This document shows positions 27,940-37,464 of a stretch of DNA of 64,000 nucleotides, one piece after another. A model generated the notes under the pieces. It made no database searches and was not told the origin of the DNA. It worked only from the letters and a program-made list of their open reading frames with translations. The stretch's first letter is position 1. Each line of letters opens with the position of its first letter. Made by a program: the position numbers and the translations under genes. This DNA comes from Microcoleus sp. FACHB-672 (GTDB taxonomy: Bacteria > Cyanobacteriota > Cyanobacteriia > Cyanobacteriales > Oscillatoriaceae), in contig NZ_JACJOU010000014.1 of NCBI RefSeq assembly GCF_014695725.1, forward strand, positions 1 to 64,000, read 5' to 3'.

Positions 27940-28965
27940 TCAGTAGCTATTCGCTGCATTTTGCTGAGCGTAGTTAAGGTTGGACTGATAGCTAACCACC
28001 CTATCTTGAGCCGCTTGATAATTAGGGCTGGACTGGGGCACCTTTTTCATCAGCTCAATTGCTTGCTGCCACTGAGCCGCGACGGCATCCCACTCTGCCT
28101 GAGTGCTAGCGGTTTGAGCCAAATTTGCTGCCTTTGTGGCGTTGTTAACCCCCTCACGCCAGGGATCAGACTGAGCTGCCGGCGCGGGAGTTGGAGTTGT
28201 CGGCTTGTTCGGTGTTGCTGCCGGCACGGGAGTTACTGGCTTGTTTGCTGTCGCTGCCGGCACGGGAGTTGCCGGTTTATTCCCTGTTGCTGCCGGTGCT
28301 GCCGGTGCTGCCGGCTTTGCTGGGGCTGTCTGAGGGTCGGCTGGCGCTGAAGCCTCTTCAGCGTCATTTCCAGACGGTAAACCGGGGATAGGCGGCTTGA
28401 GCACTACAATTGCCGCAACTGCAGCAAGGGCAGCAAGCGCCCCAATGCCTCCAAGCAGCAGCCCTTTATTGATGGGACGCTTACCCTTAGCCGGTGGGGC
28501 TTCTTCTGCTTCTTCCCCATCCTCCTCAACTTCGTAACCATTGATATCGTCAATTCCTGCTGACTCAGGATACTCATCATCAATTCCGGGTGAGTGCAGA
28601 TCCTCATCCTCGTAAGATTGAGTCTCCTCAATAGGCGGCATCACGTCTGAGTGGAATAGAGCAGCCGTTTCTAGGCCAAATTCGTCGCTCCAAGCTGGAG
28701 TATCTTGTCCGTTCTGATACCCATCAATTCTGACCGTGTGTATCGCTTCGCTCTCCAACTTCGTCATTCCCTGATGGATGAAGGTAACAACGGCTTGTTG
28801 ATTGGGCACTTGAGCCGCCTTCAGAATGATTTGTAAAAAACCATCTTCCTGCTCAGCTGAGGCGGTGATGCCTTTGGGTTGAAGGGTGCGGTTGAGCAGG
28901 GCGGCGATGGCGTTCGGATCGCCCTGTTTAGCAAGTTCGAGGGGGTTAGATTTTGATGATGACAT
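27940..28965 (-). CDS. Membrane protein with conserved N-domain, Pro/Ala linker and helical tail (paralogue A)
   Basis: 341 residues from the ATG at 28965 (a GTG at 28986 is less likely). Residues 1-100 form an alpha/beta domain (AIAALLNRTLQPKGITASA, LQIILKAAQVPNQQAVVTFI). An acidic stretch follows, then one membrane segment near residue 170 (LLLGGIGALAALAAVAAIVVL), a Pro/Ala/Thr linker with repeats of the type ANKPVTPVPAAT, and a C-terminal helical part (NNATKAANLAQTASTQAEWDA). It is the same plan as the next upstream gene at 29124. I do not recognise a named family; similar N-domains occur in many cyanobacterial proteins. The linker is built from near-identical DNA repeats. Confidence 0.75.
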   Translation of the reverse strand: MSSSKSNPLELAKQGDPNAIAALLNRTLQPKGITASAEQEDGFLQIILKAAQVPNQQAVVTFIHQGMTKLESEAIHTVRIDGYQNGQDTPAWSDEFGLETAALFHSDVMPPIEETQSYEDEDLHSPGIDDEYPESAGIDDINGYEVEEDGEEAEEAPPAKGKRPINKGLLLGGIGALAALAAVAAIVVLKPPIPGLPSGNDAEEASAPADPQTAPAKPAAPAAPAATGNKPATPVPAATANKPVTPVPAATPNKPTTPTPAPAAQSDPWREGVNNATKAANLAQTASTQAEWDAVAAQWQQAIELMKKVPQSSPNYQAAQDRVVSYQSNLNYAQQNAANSY

Positions 28966-29123
28966 AGATCGCAAGGGTAGGCGCACAGAAGTGGGTGAGT
29001 GTTCTTACCAATCAGAATACCCTCTATTTAACGGCTGCTTTGCTTGCTTGCGGTGTGCGTGTTACATACGCCTGAGAGCTGAATGCAGGGGTAGCCGTGC
29101 TTAGGGGCGAACTAACCTCAAGC

Positions 29124-29921
29124 TTAGGGGCTAGTCTTTGCTTTTTGCTGGGCATATTCTAACTTGCGCTGATACTCCTTTACTTTTTGCTGGGCTAACT
29201 CGTGTTTGGGATCAGACACCGGCACTGCTTGCATCAACCTCAGTGCTTCCTGCCACTGAGTGGCGATTGCTTTCCAGTCTTGTCGCGTTTTAGCGGTTTG
29301 AGCTTGGTTGGAGGCGCGGGTGGCTTGGTTAACAGCTTGCTGTAGGAAATTCGCCGATGGCGACGCGGTTGTCGGTGCCGGCACAGATTGGGTAGGCAAA
29401 GACGGTTCTCGCTTGAAGTTAAGCAATAAAACTGCACCGGCAACGATAAAAACTGGCAAGATCACCAGCATTTTCTCTCGCTTTGTATCTAACCAACTGG
29501 GAGGTTGCAATTTTGCTAAAGCACCCACTGATTGATCTATCTTATTCGTTGTTGGCTCAGCGATTTCCCAACCGGCTGCCGGTGTGATGCTCCCATCCCT
29601 ATCTAGGGGCAACTTGGCCTGTGGCTTCAGTGCAATTTCTTCGTAACATACGGGTGAAGTTTCTCCTGGCAAATATACAGAAATCTTTACAGTCTTAATC
29701 GCAACCACTCCTAAATTTAGAATAACTTTGCGAATAAAAGTTATCAAAACTTTTAAGTTGGGGATTTGATTTGCCTCAAAGATTACGTGCAAGCAATTCT
29801 CTTCTCTCGTCGCTGTTGCAGTCATCCCTCTAGGTTTCAGCCAACGGTTCATCAAGGTTGCAAGCGCTTGGGCATTTTCTTGTTTGGCAATTTCTAGGGT
29901 GTCGGGCGTTGATTTCGTCAT
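29124..29921 (-). CDS. Membrane protein with conserved N-domain and helical tail (paralogue B)
   Basis: 265 residues. The N-domain (ALATLMNRWLKPRGMTATA, LHVIFEANQIPNLKVLITFI) and C-terminal helices (VNQATRASNQAQTAKTRQDWKAIATQWQEALRL, AQQKVKEYQRKLEYAQQKA) match the downstream gene at 27940. One membrane segment is near residue 155-170. It lacks the long Pro-rich linker of its twin. The two genes are tandem on the minus strand, 158 bp apart, and arose by duplication followed by divergence. The function is unknown; the arrangement suggests a cytosolic domain and a periplasmic coiled tail. Confidence 0.75.
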   Translation of the reverse strand: MTKSTPDTLEIAKQENAQALATLMNRWLKPRGMTATATREENCLHVIFEANQIPNLKVLITFIRKVILNLGVVAIKTVKISVYLPGETSPVCYEEIALKPQAKLPLDRDGSITPAAGWEIAEPTTNKIDQSVGALAKLQPPSWLDTKREKMLVILPVFIVAGAVLLLNFKREPSLPTQSVPAPTTASPSANFLQQAVNQATRASNQAQTAKTRQDWKAIATQWQEALRLMQAVPVSDPKHELAQQKVKEYQRKLEYAQQKAKTSP

Positions 29922-30451
29922 AATAGAAATAAATAATTGACAAGGAAAACCTTAAGTAATTTTACTCTTTAATTTAAGTAAAAGTTACTGTATAATTGCT
30001 ATTTTTTTGATAGCATATCGTCCTTTCTTCTCTATTATTCGTTATTTGTCAAGGGTGTAAATGAGAAAACGCAAATAACGAATAATAACCAGGACATCGC
30101 ATAAAGTCAGTGATAAATAGATGCTATCTAAACTGTATGGCAAATACTGGGGAATTGACGATGCCGGCCTAGGATCTGAGAAAATGTTCAGGGTGTAATC
30201 ATTTGGCCTGAGTAGTTCGCCCGACTCTAGGGTTCTCCATCGCAATGAGAGTGCCGGCAGATGTGGCCTTTGCAACAATATTTAATGCAAATGGGCAAAA
30301 ATTCGGAGGATGCCGGCACTCGCCAAGAGGCAACAATCTCAGCTTTCCGCCGGCATCTGCCCATCAAAAATTCAAAAAGGTATAAATTGAAGGAATCAAA
30401 ACTGGAGACGCTGTTAAAATCCAGTTAACCTCTGTGCTGAAGCTCCATGAC
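29922..30451. other. Divergent intergenic region with perfect 16-bp inverted repeat
   Basis: 530 bp between paralogue B and the ABC ATPase gene. It contains the inverted repeat at 30033-30087 (listed separately) and several GCCGGC sites. An open stretch of 78 codons at 30278-30042 on the minus strand has no protein character. Confidence 0.5.
30033..30087. repeat. Perfect 16-bp inverted repeat, 23-bp loop
   Basis: TATTATTCGTTATTTG (30033-30048) is the exact reverse complement of CAAATAACGAATAATA (30072-30087). It is AT-rich, unlike a GC-rich terminator stem, and could be a MITE-like remnant, a recombination site or an operator. Confidence 0.85.
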
Positions 30452-32530
30452 ATGACCGAAACCGTTTTAGATGTTCGCAACCTGCAAGTCCTGTTTCAAA
30501 CCGACGAGAAACTGCTCAAAGCCGTTGACGGCATTTCCTTTGAGGTCAAGCGAGGCCAAACCCTAGGGATTGTGGGCGAATCGGGTTCAGGCAAATCCGT
30601 GACGTCCCTCGCCGTCATGGGTTTAGTGCCGAGTCCACCGGGCAAAATTGCTGGTGGCGAAATTTGGTTTCGGGGAGTAACACCGGCAGGGGAACTGCAA
30701 GAACCCGTGAATCTGCTACAGTTGCCGGCAGAAAAAATGCAGCAGTACAGAGGGGGTCAGCTAGCCACGATCTTCCAAGAACCGATGAGTGCACTCAATC
30801 CGGTGTATGACATCGGATTTCAGCTCACAGAAGCAATTCGGCTGCACCAAAATGTCTCGCCGGCACAGGCACGTCGTCTAGCTACTTCCTTGCTGCAAGA
30901 AGTGAAACTCCTCCCCAGCGATGAAGAATTGCGCCAGCGTTACCTAGAAACTCGCCAAACCTCCGATGAGCGAGAAATTCAGCAGCACATCAACGAGCAA
31001 AAACAAGCCATTCTTAAGCGCTATCCCCACGAACTGTCCGGCGGCCAAATTCAGCGGGTAACGATTGCAATGGCTATTTCCTGCAATCCGACTTTGCTGA
31101 TTGCCGATGAACCCACGACTGCTTTGGATGTGACGGTACAAGCGACTATCTTGGCGCTGCTGCGGGAGTTACGGGATCAGCGGCAGATGACGATGATGTT
31201 TATCACCCACGATTTGAGCGTCATTGCCGAAGTTGCTGATTCGGTGGCAGTGATGTACCGGGGAAAAATTGTCGAGTACGGTTCAGTGTTGGAGATTTTC
31301 TCGAACCCGCAGCATCCATACACCAAAGGGTTGCTGGCTTGCCGGCCCCAGTTAAACAGGCGATTGCGTTATCTACCGACGGTTTCTGACTTTATGGAAA
31401 TTGTCACCACCGGCAGCGGCGAAGTTGAGATTCGAGAAAAGACTCAAGGGAATGGAGGAGTTGGGACAGCGCTTCCCTACTTACCGGGTGAACAGAACCG
31501 TGCCGGTAGCGTCCCTGTACCCCCTAGCGGTGCGCCGGTGCCATTTACAAACACGGCTCCCCTGCTTGATATGGGCACAGAAGAAGCGCCGGTTATGGGC
31601 ACTAGCTATGAGATTGCCTCCAATTCTGAGGTAGTGCCGGTGGAGGTGAGTGAGGCGGAAATGGATCAACGGCTGGCAAAATTGCAGCAGCAAGCCCCCC
31701 TCGTCAGCATCCGCGAGCTTCAAGTTGGCTTCCCGGTCAGGGGGATGTTCGGCCAAACTAAGCGCTATATGATGGCTGTGAATGGGGTTTCCTTTGATGT
31801 TTATCCTGGTGAAACGCTTGGTTTGGTGGGTGAGTCGGGTTGCGGCAAAACCACTTTGGCAAGAACCTTATTGCGGCTGATCGAACCGATGAGCGGTCAG
31901 ATGATGTTTGAAGGGCAAGATATTACCGGCCTTCAGGGGAACGCGCTGCGCCGGCTGCGTCGGGAAATGCAAATTATTTTCCAAGATCCGTTTAGTTCTC
32001 TCAACCCGCGTATGAATATTGGCGACGCGGTGATGGAACCGTTAAAGATTCACTCTGCGGAGAAAAATGCTCGGCAGCAGCGGGAACGCGCTGCCTATTT
32101 GTTAGAACGGGTGGGTTTGAATCCGGGGTTAATGAAGCGCTATCCCCATGAATTTTCTGGGGGACAACGGCAAAGAATTTCTATCGCTCGCGCTTTGGCT
32201 TTAAACCCTAAGTTTATTGTTTGTGATGAATCGGTTTCGGCTCTGGATGTGTCGGTGCAGGCGCAAGTGCTGAATTTGTTAAAAGAGCTGCAGGGTGAGT
32301 TTGGCCTGACTTACATCTTTATTTCTCACGATTTAAGTGTGGTTAAGTTTATGAGTGATCGAATTGTCGTGATGAATAAAGGGAAAATTGAAGAAGTTGG
32401 CTCTTCTGAGCGACTTTACCGCGAACCGAAACAGGCTTATACACGCCAGCTAATTGCCTCGATTCCCACCGGCACCCTTGAGCGAATTCAGCAGCAGCAA
32501 GCGGCACGGGAAGAATTAAGAGTTAAGTGA
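30452..32530 (+). CDS. Fused oligopeptide/dipeptide-type ABC transporter ATPase (DppD-DppF-like)
   Basis: 692 residues from the ATG at 30452 (a GTG at 30434 is less likely). Two complete ATPase domains are joined: the first has Walker A GESGSGKS, LSGGQIQRV and LLIADEPTTALD; the second has GESGCGKT, FSGGQRQRI and IVCDESVSALD. Each half ends in an oligopeptide-transporter C-terminal motif (HPYTKGLLACRP). Odd features are an insertion of about 35 residues before the first signature motif (TRQTSDEREIQQHINEQKQ) and a linker of more than 100 residues between the halves. It should energise peptide, nickel or similar import, but no permease or binding protein is nearby. A second fused ATPase lies at 60018. 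Confidence 0.93.
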   Translation: MTETVLDVRNLQVLFQTDEKLLKAVDGISFEVKRGQTLGIVGESGSGKSVTSLAVMGLVPSPPGKIAGGEIWFRGVTPAGELQEPVNLLQLPAEKMQQYRGGQLATIFQEPMSALNPVYDIGFQLTEAIRLHQNVSPAQARRLATSLLQEVKLLPSDEELRQRYLETRQTSDEREIQQHINEQKQAILKRYPHELSGGQIQRVTIAMAISCNPTLLIADEPTTALDVTVQATILALLRELRDQRQMTMMFITHDLSVIAEVADSVAVMYRGKIVEYGSVLEIFSNPQHPYTKGLLACRPQLNRRLRYLPTVSDFMEIVTTGSGEVEIREKTQGNGGVGTALPYLPGEQNRAGSVPVPPSGAPVPFTNTAPLLDMGTEEAPVMGTSYEIASNSEVVPVEVSEAEMDQRLAKLQQQAPLVSIRELQVGFPVRGMFGQTKRYMMAVNGVSFDVYPGETLGLVGESGCGKTTLARTLLRLIEPMSGQMMFEGQDITGLQGNALRRLRREMQIIFQDPFSSLNPRMNIGDAVMEPLKIHSAEKNARQQRERAAYLLERVGLNPGLMKRYPHEFSGGQRQRISIARALALNPKFIVCDESVSALDVSVQAQVLNLLKELQGEFGLTYIFISHDLSVVKFMSDRIVVMNKGKIEEVGSSERLYREPKQAYTRQLIASIPTGTLERIQQQQAAREELRVK

Positions 32531-32610
32531 AGGAATATTGTGAAGTAAGTTGGGTTTTCTGCCTCAACCCAACCTACTTTCTCTAGCATTGAAAATTAGC
32601 AATTATTCTC

Positions 32611-33372
32611 TTAATTTTCTTGGCTAACCGCCTTTCTGGGTTCGCGTGTTGCTAATAAAGCTCTCCACGCAAATACGGGTAAAACTAACATCCGCCGCCA
32701 GCGCCAAGGTTCTTGATAGAGCCGATAGAGCCATTCTAAGTGAAGATTTTGCATCCAAACCGGCGCACGAGTTTTGATGGCGGCCCAAATATCGAAGCTG
32801 CCACCGACGCCGATCCAGGTTGCTTGGGGACACAGGTGCCGGTTTTGGGCGATCCAAAATTCCTGACGCGGCACGCCTAAACCGACTAAAATTAAACGCG
32901 GCTGGAGCTGTTGCAGCGTTTGACACAGTTGTTGCTGTTCCTCTGGGGACATATAACCATGTTGCACTCCCACCAGGTTTAAGCCGGGAACTTGCCGGTG
33001 CCATAACTCGGCTGCTGTCTCAGCCACTCCCGGTGCACCGCCAAAGAAAAACACGGGACACTCATTTCCCATTTCTCCTGCCTGTCGCACCAGAGAATCT
33101 GCTAGTTCAATTCCCGGACAGCGCTGTACGGGTTGGCCTTTCAGCCGCGAGTAAAGCACAATGCCGGCACCATCTGGAATCACGAGTTCCGCTTGATGAA
33201 TCACATTTGCCAAGGCTGCATTCTCGGTTGCCTGGATGGTCATTTCCGCATTCAGCGTCACTACATGACATCCTAGCCCTTGATGCAAACGCGACATCAA
33301 CCAGTCTGGATAGTTATCTAGCAAATGAACCGGCAGTCCTAGTACCGAAAGTTGTTTTGGCACTTCTGACAT
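32611..33372 (-). CDS. WecG/TagA/CpsF-family glycosyltransferase
   Basis: 253 residues from the ATG at 33372 (GTG at 33393 is possible). It is a GT26-type transferase: VVTLNAEMTIQA near the N-terminus (with the Thr-x-Asn motif), PDGAGIVLYSRLKG, and LGVPRQEFWIAQNR with VGGSFDIWA. The family adds N-acetylmannosaminuronic acid or N-acetylmannosamine to lipid-linked sugars for surface polysaccharides. The end of the protein (about 215-253) is Arg/Trp-rich and probably holds the membrane-targeting appendage. No polysaccharide cluster surrounds it. Confidence 0.9.
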   Translation of the reverse strand: MSEVPKQLSVLGLPVHLLDNYPDWLMSRLHQGLGCHVVTLNAEMTIQATENAALANVIHQAELVIPDGAGIVLYSRLKGQPVQRCPGIELADSLVRQAGEMGNECPVFFFGGAPGVAETAAELWHRQVPGLNLVGVQHGYMSPEEQQQLCQTLQQLQPRLILVGLGVPRQEFWIAQNRHLCPQATWIGVGGSFDIWAAIKTRAPVWMQNLHLEWLYRLYQEPWRWRRMLVLPVFAWRALLATREPRKAVSQEN

Positions 33373-34064
33373 TATCCACTCTCTCACAACCACACCTCAT
33401 CAACCTATTATCTCGAAGGACGGGCTTTTAGCAAGGGGCGTCAGCGATTATTGATGCTTTGCTCTCTTGCGAATTGCCTTTTTGCAATTGCTCTGTGCCA
33501 TTCTCTACACCCCATTTGTTTACAATTGGTTTGATAGAGCCATCTGATGATTTCACCGGCACGACTTCGACTTTGCCACTACTCCTGACTTTAAACCGGA
33601 TACTTTTGAGGACTGTAATTGTTTTTGCCGGCACTGATTAAGCATATTAATGCTTAATGTCTGTTCAAAGTGAACGATTAAAAGATTTTTTTGCCAAGTC
33701 TTTAAAGAAGTCGCTTTTAACATTAAACTTTTCTTAATCTTATTTCTATTTTCTCCAAAATCAGTTAAAGATAAGAAAGGCATGAGTCGGCTTTTGATGA
33801 AGATTTGGATAAACAACGGGCTAGCGCCGGCAGCCAGTCGTTTTTCATCTGTTCCAATGCCGGTGAGGCAAGAAAGGGATTTAGGAGAAAATTCAACGCT
33901 ACCCCTTAGCCGAAACTCCGACAACTTTTTTTGCTGACAACGTTTACACACAAGAAATCCTCAAAGCTAAAGCCCCAGAGAATATCTTGTAAGCGTGTTC
34001 CCCAATTAGTGATCAATCAGTTCAAGCTGAGTGCGTTAAAGTCCGGAAATTGCCGGTGAATACT
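33373..34064. other. Intergenic region of about 690 bp
   Basis: It lies between the divergent glycosyltransferase and GH15 genes. Only weak candidate ORFs are present: a 68-codon one listed at 33428-33634 and an overlapping 132-codon frame (33553-33951, minus) with no protein-like pattern. Promoters for both flanking genes should be here. Confidence 0.4.
33428..33634 (-). CDS. Possible small protein, unrecognised
   Basis: 68 codons from a GTG. It is hydrophilic, with regular basic/hydrophobic alternation at the start (TITVLKSIRFKVRSSGKVEV), suggesting beta strands, and a Ser/Asn-rich second half. It has no clear ribosome-binding site and no family match that I know. It may be real because its composition is balanced and it has native-style codons, but it may be chance. 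Confidence 0.28.
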   Translation of the reverse strand: MPAKTITVLKSIRFKVRSSGKVEVVPVKSSDGSIKPIVNKWGVENGTEQLQKGNSQESKASIIADAPC

Positions 34065-37000
34065 ATGTCAAAAACAGCAACCCAACTGCAAGCCCGTCTC
34101 GATGATTACTACCAGCAAATTACGACAGTGATCGTCGCCCGTCAGAATCCTATCACCGGCTTGTTGCCGGCTTCCACAGCAATTAATGCTCATGGCGACT
34201 ATACCGACGCCTGGGTGAGAGATAACGTTTACAGCATTTTAGCAGTTTGGGGATTAGCGCTGGCTTACCGCAAAATCGATGATTATTCCGGACGCAGTTT
34301 TGAACTCGAACACAGCGTTGTCAAACTCATGCGTGGATTGCTGTTTTGTATGATGCGGCAATCTGACAAAGTGGAGCGTTTTAAAGAAACACAATCTCTC
34401 TTAGATTGCTTGCACGCCAAATATAACACCGGCACGGGCGATGTTGTGGTGGGGGATCGAGAGTGGGGGCATTTGCAAGTAGATGCAACCTCACTCTTTT
34501 TATTAATGCTGGCTCAAATGACCGCTTCTGGGTTGCACATCATCTATAGTATTGATGAAGTTAATTTTATTCAAAATTTAGTTTATTACATTGGCAGAGC
34601 TTACCGGACGCCCGATTATGGAATTTGGGAACGGGGCAACAAAATAAATGTTGGCAATCCCGAATTAAATGCTAGTTCAATTGGCATGGCAAAAGCCGCC
34701 TTGGAAGCGATTAATGGTCTAAATCTTTTTGGGGTACGCGGTTCTCAAGCATCGGTGATTCATGTGCTGCCAGATGAAATTGCGCGGGCGCGGATGACCT
34801 TGGAATCGTTGTTGCCGAGGGAATCACTGTCAAAAGAAATTGATGCAGCTTTGTTAAGCATTATTAGTTTTCCTGCGTTTGCCGTAGAAAACCTTGATTT
34901 AATGAATCGCACGCGCACGGATATTATTAACAAGCTTCAGGGAAAATACGGTTGCAAACGCTTTCTGCGAGATGGGCATCAAACGGTTTTGGAAGATACG
35001 AAACGCTTGCATTATGAACCGTGGGAATTGAAACAATTTGAGCATATTGAAAGCGAGTGGCCGTTATTTTTTACCTACCTATTTTTAGATGGCTTATGTC
35101 GGGGAGATAGGGAGCAAACCAAGGAATATAAGGAACGTTTAGAATCTTTATTGGTGGAACGGGAAGGATTGCGACTGTTGCCAGAGTTGTATTATGTCCC
35201 GGCGGAAAAGGTGGAAGCAGAAAGGCAAAATCCTCAGAGCCAAACGCGCTTGCCGAATGAAAATCTTCCCTTGGTTTGGGCGCAGTCTTTGTTCATGTTA
35301 GGACAATTGTTAGATGAGGGATTAATTGCAGTCGGAGATATCGATCCCTTGGGGCGTCATTTATGTGTAGGAAAATACCGGCAGCCCATTGTGCAAATTG
35401 CTTTATTAGCAGAAAATGACGAGTTACGAGACAAATTAGCAACGCATGGGATTGCCACCCAAACACCGAAACAAGTAGGACCCATTCAGGTTCGTCAATC
35501 CACAGAACTTTCAGCCGCTTACACTCAAATCGGGCGCAATGATAAACTTAATCTTACTGGCAGACCTGTGCGCCGGCTGCGAAGTTTGACAACTTCAAGA
35601 GTATTTCGCATTAAAGGAGAAACGATTGCTTTTCTGCCGGCATTCTTAGATTTACAGCAGTTTTATATTACCCTAGATTATCACTTTTTAGTGGCTCAAA
35701 TAAAAAGTGAACTGGCTTATGTTTATCGACACTGGTATCAGTTAGGGCGACCCTTAATGACTTTATTATTAACGGAAGCTATGCTGGAATCTGGGACGAC
35801 AGCACTGCTGGAACTCATGCAGGAACTTCAAGGAGGCGAGTGTAATGGGGTGCCGGTGAGGTTAGGGCAGTTAAATCAACTCTTGCTGACAGCCGGAACG
35901 GAGAGAATTGATTTTCTACATAATTTTGATTTTACCCAATCACCTGTGAAAGATGCAGCGCCAAGCTGTTATTATTTAGCCTATCAACCGGGGAAAAATT
36001 GGCCGTTAAACCATACCCAAGAATTCACATTAGAAACGGAGACCAATTTAAGCTTATTGCTGAAAAGTTTGCGCGAATCTGAAAACTTATACGAACAAAT
36101 TGAGTTATTGCACACCCTGAATCGCCGAGAAGGATTAGACTTTGATACCGGCTTTGGAGGGCCAAATGATCGGGTAACTGTGGCAGATTTACTCAATGAA
36201 GTGTATTCCAAAGCCAGTCAAGGTTCGCAATCTGAAATCGCTTGGGCGGTGGTACGTCGGGCTGCCGGCTTGTTGAATAAGGTTGATATTAGTTTATCCG
36301 ATTCAGTCACAGATATTTTAGTGCGACAGAAACAAATTGCGGTAGGTAAAGCTTACAGTGAAGCCTCCTTAATGACTCGTCCAAAGCCGCACACGGAAAT
36401 TATCGATAAAATTTCCCAATTCTGTCGAGAAGATATTCGAGATCGCGTTCTCACTCAGGAAATTCTGATTTACTTGGGAATTTTAATTAAGTCGGAACCT
36501 GAATTATTTGATGGGTTACTGACGCTGCGCGTAGGATATTTTATCTTGTTGCTGACAAGCGAACTGGCGCAAGAATTAAGAGTGACTCAAGATGAAGCTT
36601 ATGAGCGATTAATGCAATTAAGTCCGTTTGAAGTGAAGATGCGGCTGCGGCAGGTTTTGGCTGGATATGAGGGGATGAACCGGCTATTACAACAGCAAGA
36701 ATCTTTGCACGTTAAACAGCAAGAGCAAGAAATTGAATGGGTGGTGATGCCGGCAGATAATGACACCCAATTAGCAGCCGGCAACTGGCACCGGCAGCGA
36801 CAGATGGACGGTTCACGGGGTCGCGTTCCCGAAGACTTTTTCAAACGAATTTGGATTTTAATGAAGCACTGCAAAGGCTTGGTTATTGGGGATAAATTAG
36901 AGCGACGCAATCGCTTAGATAGCGAATTAATTCTTTCGGAAATGACACCTGGGGAAAAGAATTTTGCCCTTAAAGTCGAGCATTTACTAAATAAAATCGA

Positions 37001-37289
37001 AGCACCAGAATATCGGCAAGCGAATATTGAGACCCTGATGGAATTGGCAGCAATTGTCGAACGTAACCCGACTTTGCAAATCGAAGAATATATCGTTCTC
37101 GATGTTTTAATCGGTCATGCGGTGCGGCAAGCTTGGTTAGACAGCTTTCCAGAGAAGGCGGATCGATATGATGAGGATAAGGCATCGGCTTGGCGGGCTT
37201 TTTATAACACGTCCCCAACTGAATGTGCCGGCAGTATTGTTAAAGCATTCCGCTTCTTAACGCGATTTGGAGGGGGAATTGCCGGTTAG
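34065..37289 (+). CDS. GH15-type / phosphorylase-kinase-alpha-like protein
   Basis: 1074 residues from the ATG at 34065. The N-terminal ~450 residues are an (alpha/alpha)6 barrel of the glucoamylase/phosphorylase kinase alpha-beta type: PITGLLPASTAINAHGDYTD, AWVRDNVYSILAVWGLAL, QVDATSLFLLML and DYGIWERG. The rest, about 600 residues with LHTLNRREGLDF and WHRQRQMDGSRGRVPEDF, resembles the C-terminal regions of phosphorylase kinase regulatory subunits. In eukaryotes these subunits regulate glycogen phosphorylase kinase; bacterial versions are thought to bind or hydrolyse alpha-glucans. A role in glycogen metabolism is inferred. It is a single gene. Confidence 0.88.
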   Translation: MSKTATQLQARLDDYYQQITTVIVARQNPITGLLPASTAINAHGDYTDAWVRDNVYSILAVWGLALAYRKIDDYSGRSFELEHSVVKLMRGLLFCMMRQSDKVERFKETQSLLDCLHAKYNTGTGDVVVGDREWGHLQVDATSLFLLMLAQMTASGLHIIYSIDEVNFIQNLVYYIGRAYRTPDYGIWERGNKINVGNPELNASSIGMAKAALEAINGLNLFGVRGSQASVIHVLPDEIARARMTLESLLPRESLSKEIDAALLSIISFPAFAVENLDLMNRTRTDIINKLQGKYGCKRFLRDGHQTVLEDTKRLHYEPWELKQFEHIESEWPLFFTYLFLDGLCRGDREQTKEYKERLESLLVEREGLRLLPELYYVPAEKVEAERQNPQSQTRLPNENLPLVWAQSLFMLGQLLDEGLIAVGDIDPLGRHLCVGKYRQPIVQIALLAENDELRDKLATHGIATQTPKQVGPIQVRQSTELSAAYTQIGRNDKLNLTGRPVRRLRSLTTSRVFRIKGETIAFLPAFLDLQQFYITLDYHFLVAQIKSELAYVYRHWYQLGRPLMTLLLTEAMLESGTTALLELMQELQGGECNGVPVRLGQLNQLLLTAGTERIDFLHNFDFTQSPVKDAAPSCYYLAYQPGKNWPLNHTQEFTLETETNLSLLLKSLRESENLYEQIELLHTLNRREGLDFDTGFGGPNDRVTVADLLNEVYSKASQGSQSEIAWAVVRRAAGLLNKVDISLSDSVTDILVRQKQIAVGKAYSEASLMTRPKPHTEIIDKISQFCREDIRDRVLTQEILIYLGILIKSEPELFDGLLTLRVGYFILLLTSELAQELRVTQDEAYERLMQLSPFEVKMRLRQVLAGYEGMNRLLQQQESLHVKQQEQEIEWVVMPADNDTQLAAGNWHRQRQMDGSRGRVPEDFFKRIWILMKHCKGLVIGDKLERRNRLDSELILSEMTPGEKNFALKVEHLLNKIEAPEYRQANIETLMELAAIVERNPTLQIEEYIVLDVLIGHAVRQAWLDSFPEKADRYDEDKASAWRAFYNTSPTECAGSIVKAFRFLTRFGGGIAG

Positions 37290-37308
37290 CCGAATTAGTT
37301 AAATTTAT

Positions 37309-37343
37309 AGGGAATGGGCAAAGTTACGACTGCTCCATTCCCT
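37309..37343. terminator. Stem-loop between convergent GH15 and protease genes
   Basis: AGGGAATGG (37309-37317) pairs perfectly with CCATTCCCT (37335-37343), followed on the plus strand by a T-rich stretch after a few bases. It lies 20 bp after the GH15 stop, so it probably ends that transcript. Confidence 0.65.
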
Positions 37344-37464
37344 GTAATTAATCGTTTTATTTTTGCGAATAGGTATTAAGAAATGAGTTCACCCGCACCT
37401 AGGCAAAATTGTATTGATAAAAGCTTGTAATTCAGGGTATATATACTTGAGAGGAATTATTGAA

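Noticed and set aside
30042-30278. 78-codon minus-strand frame
   Set aside because: It spans the perfect inverted repeat and GCCGGC-rich spacer and lacks a conserved pattern.
33553-33951. 132-codon minus-strand frame upstream of the GH15 gene
   Set aside because: No recognisable pattern, low-complexity Lys/Ser/Leu composition, and it overlaps a slightly better candidate. Treated as non-coding.
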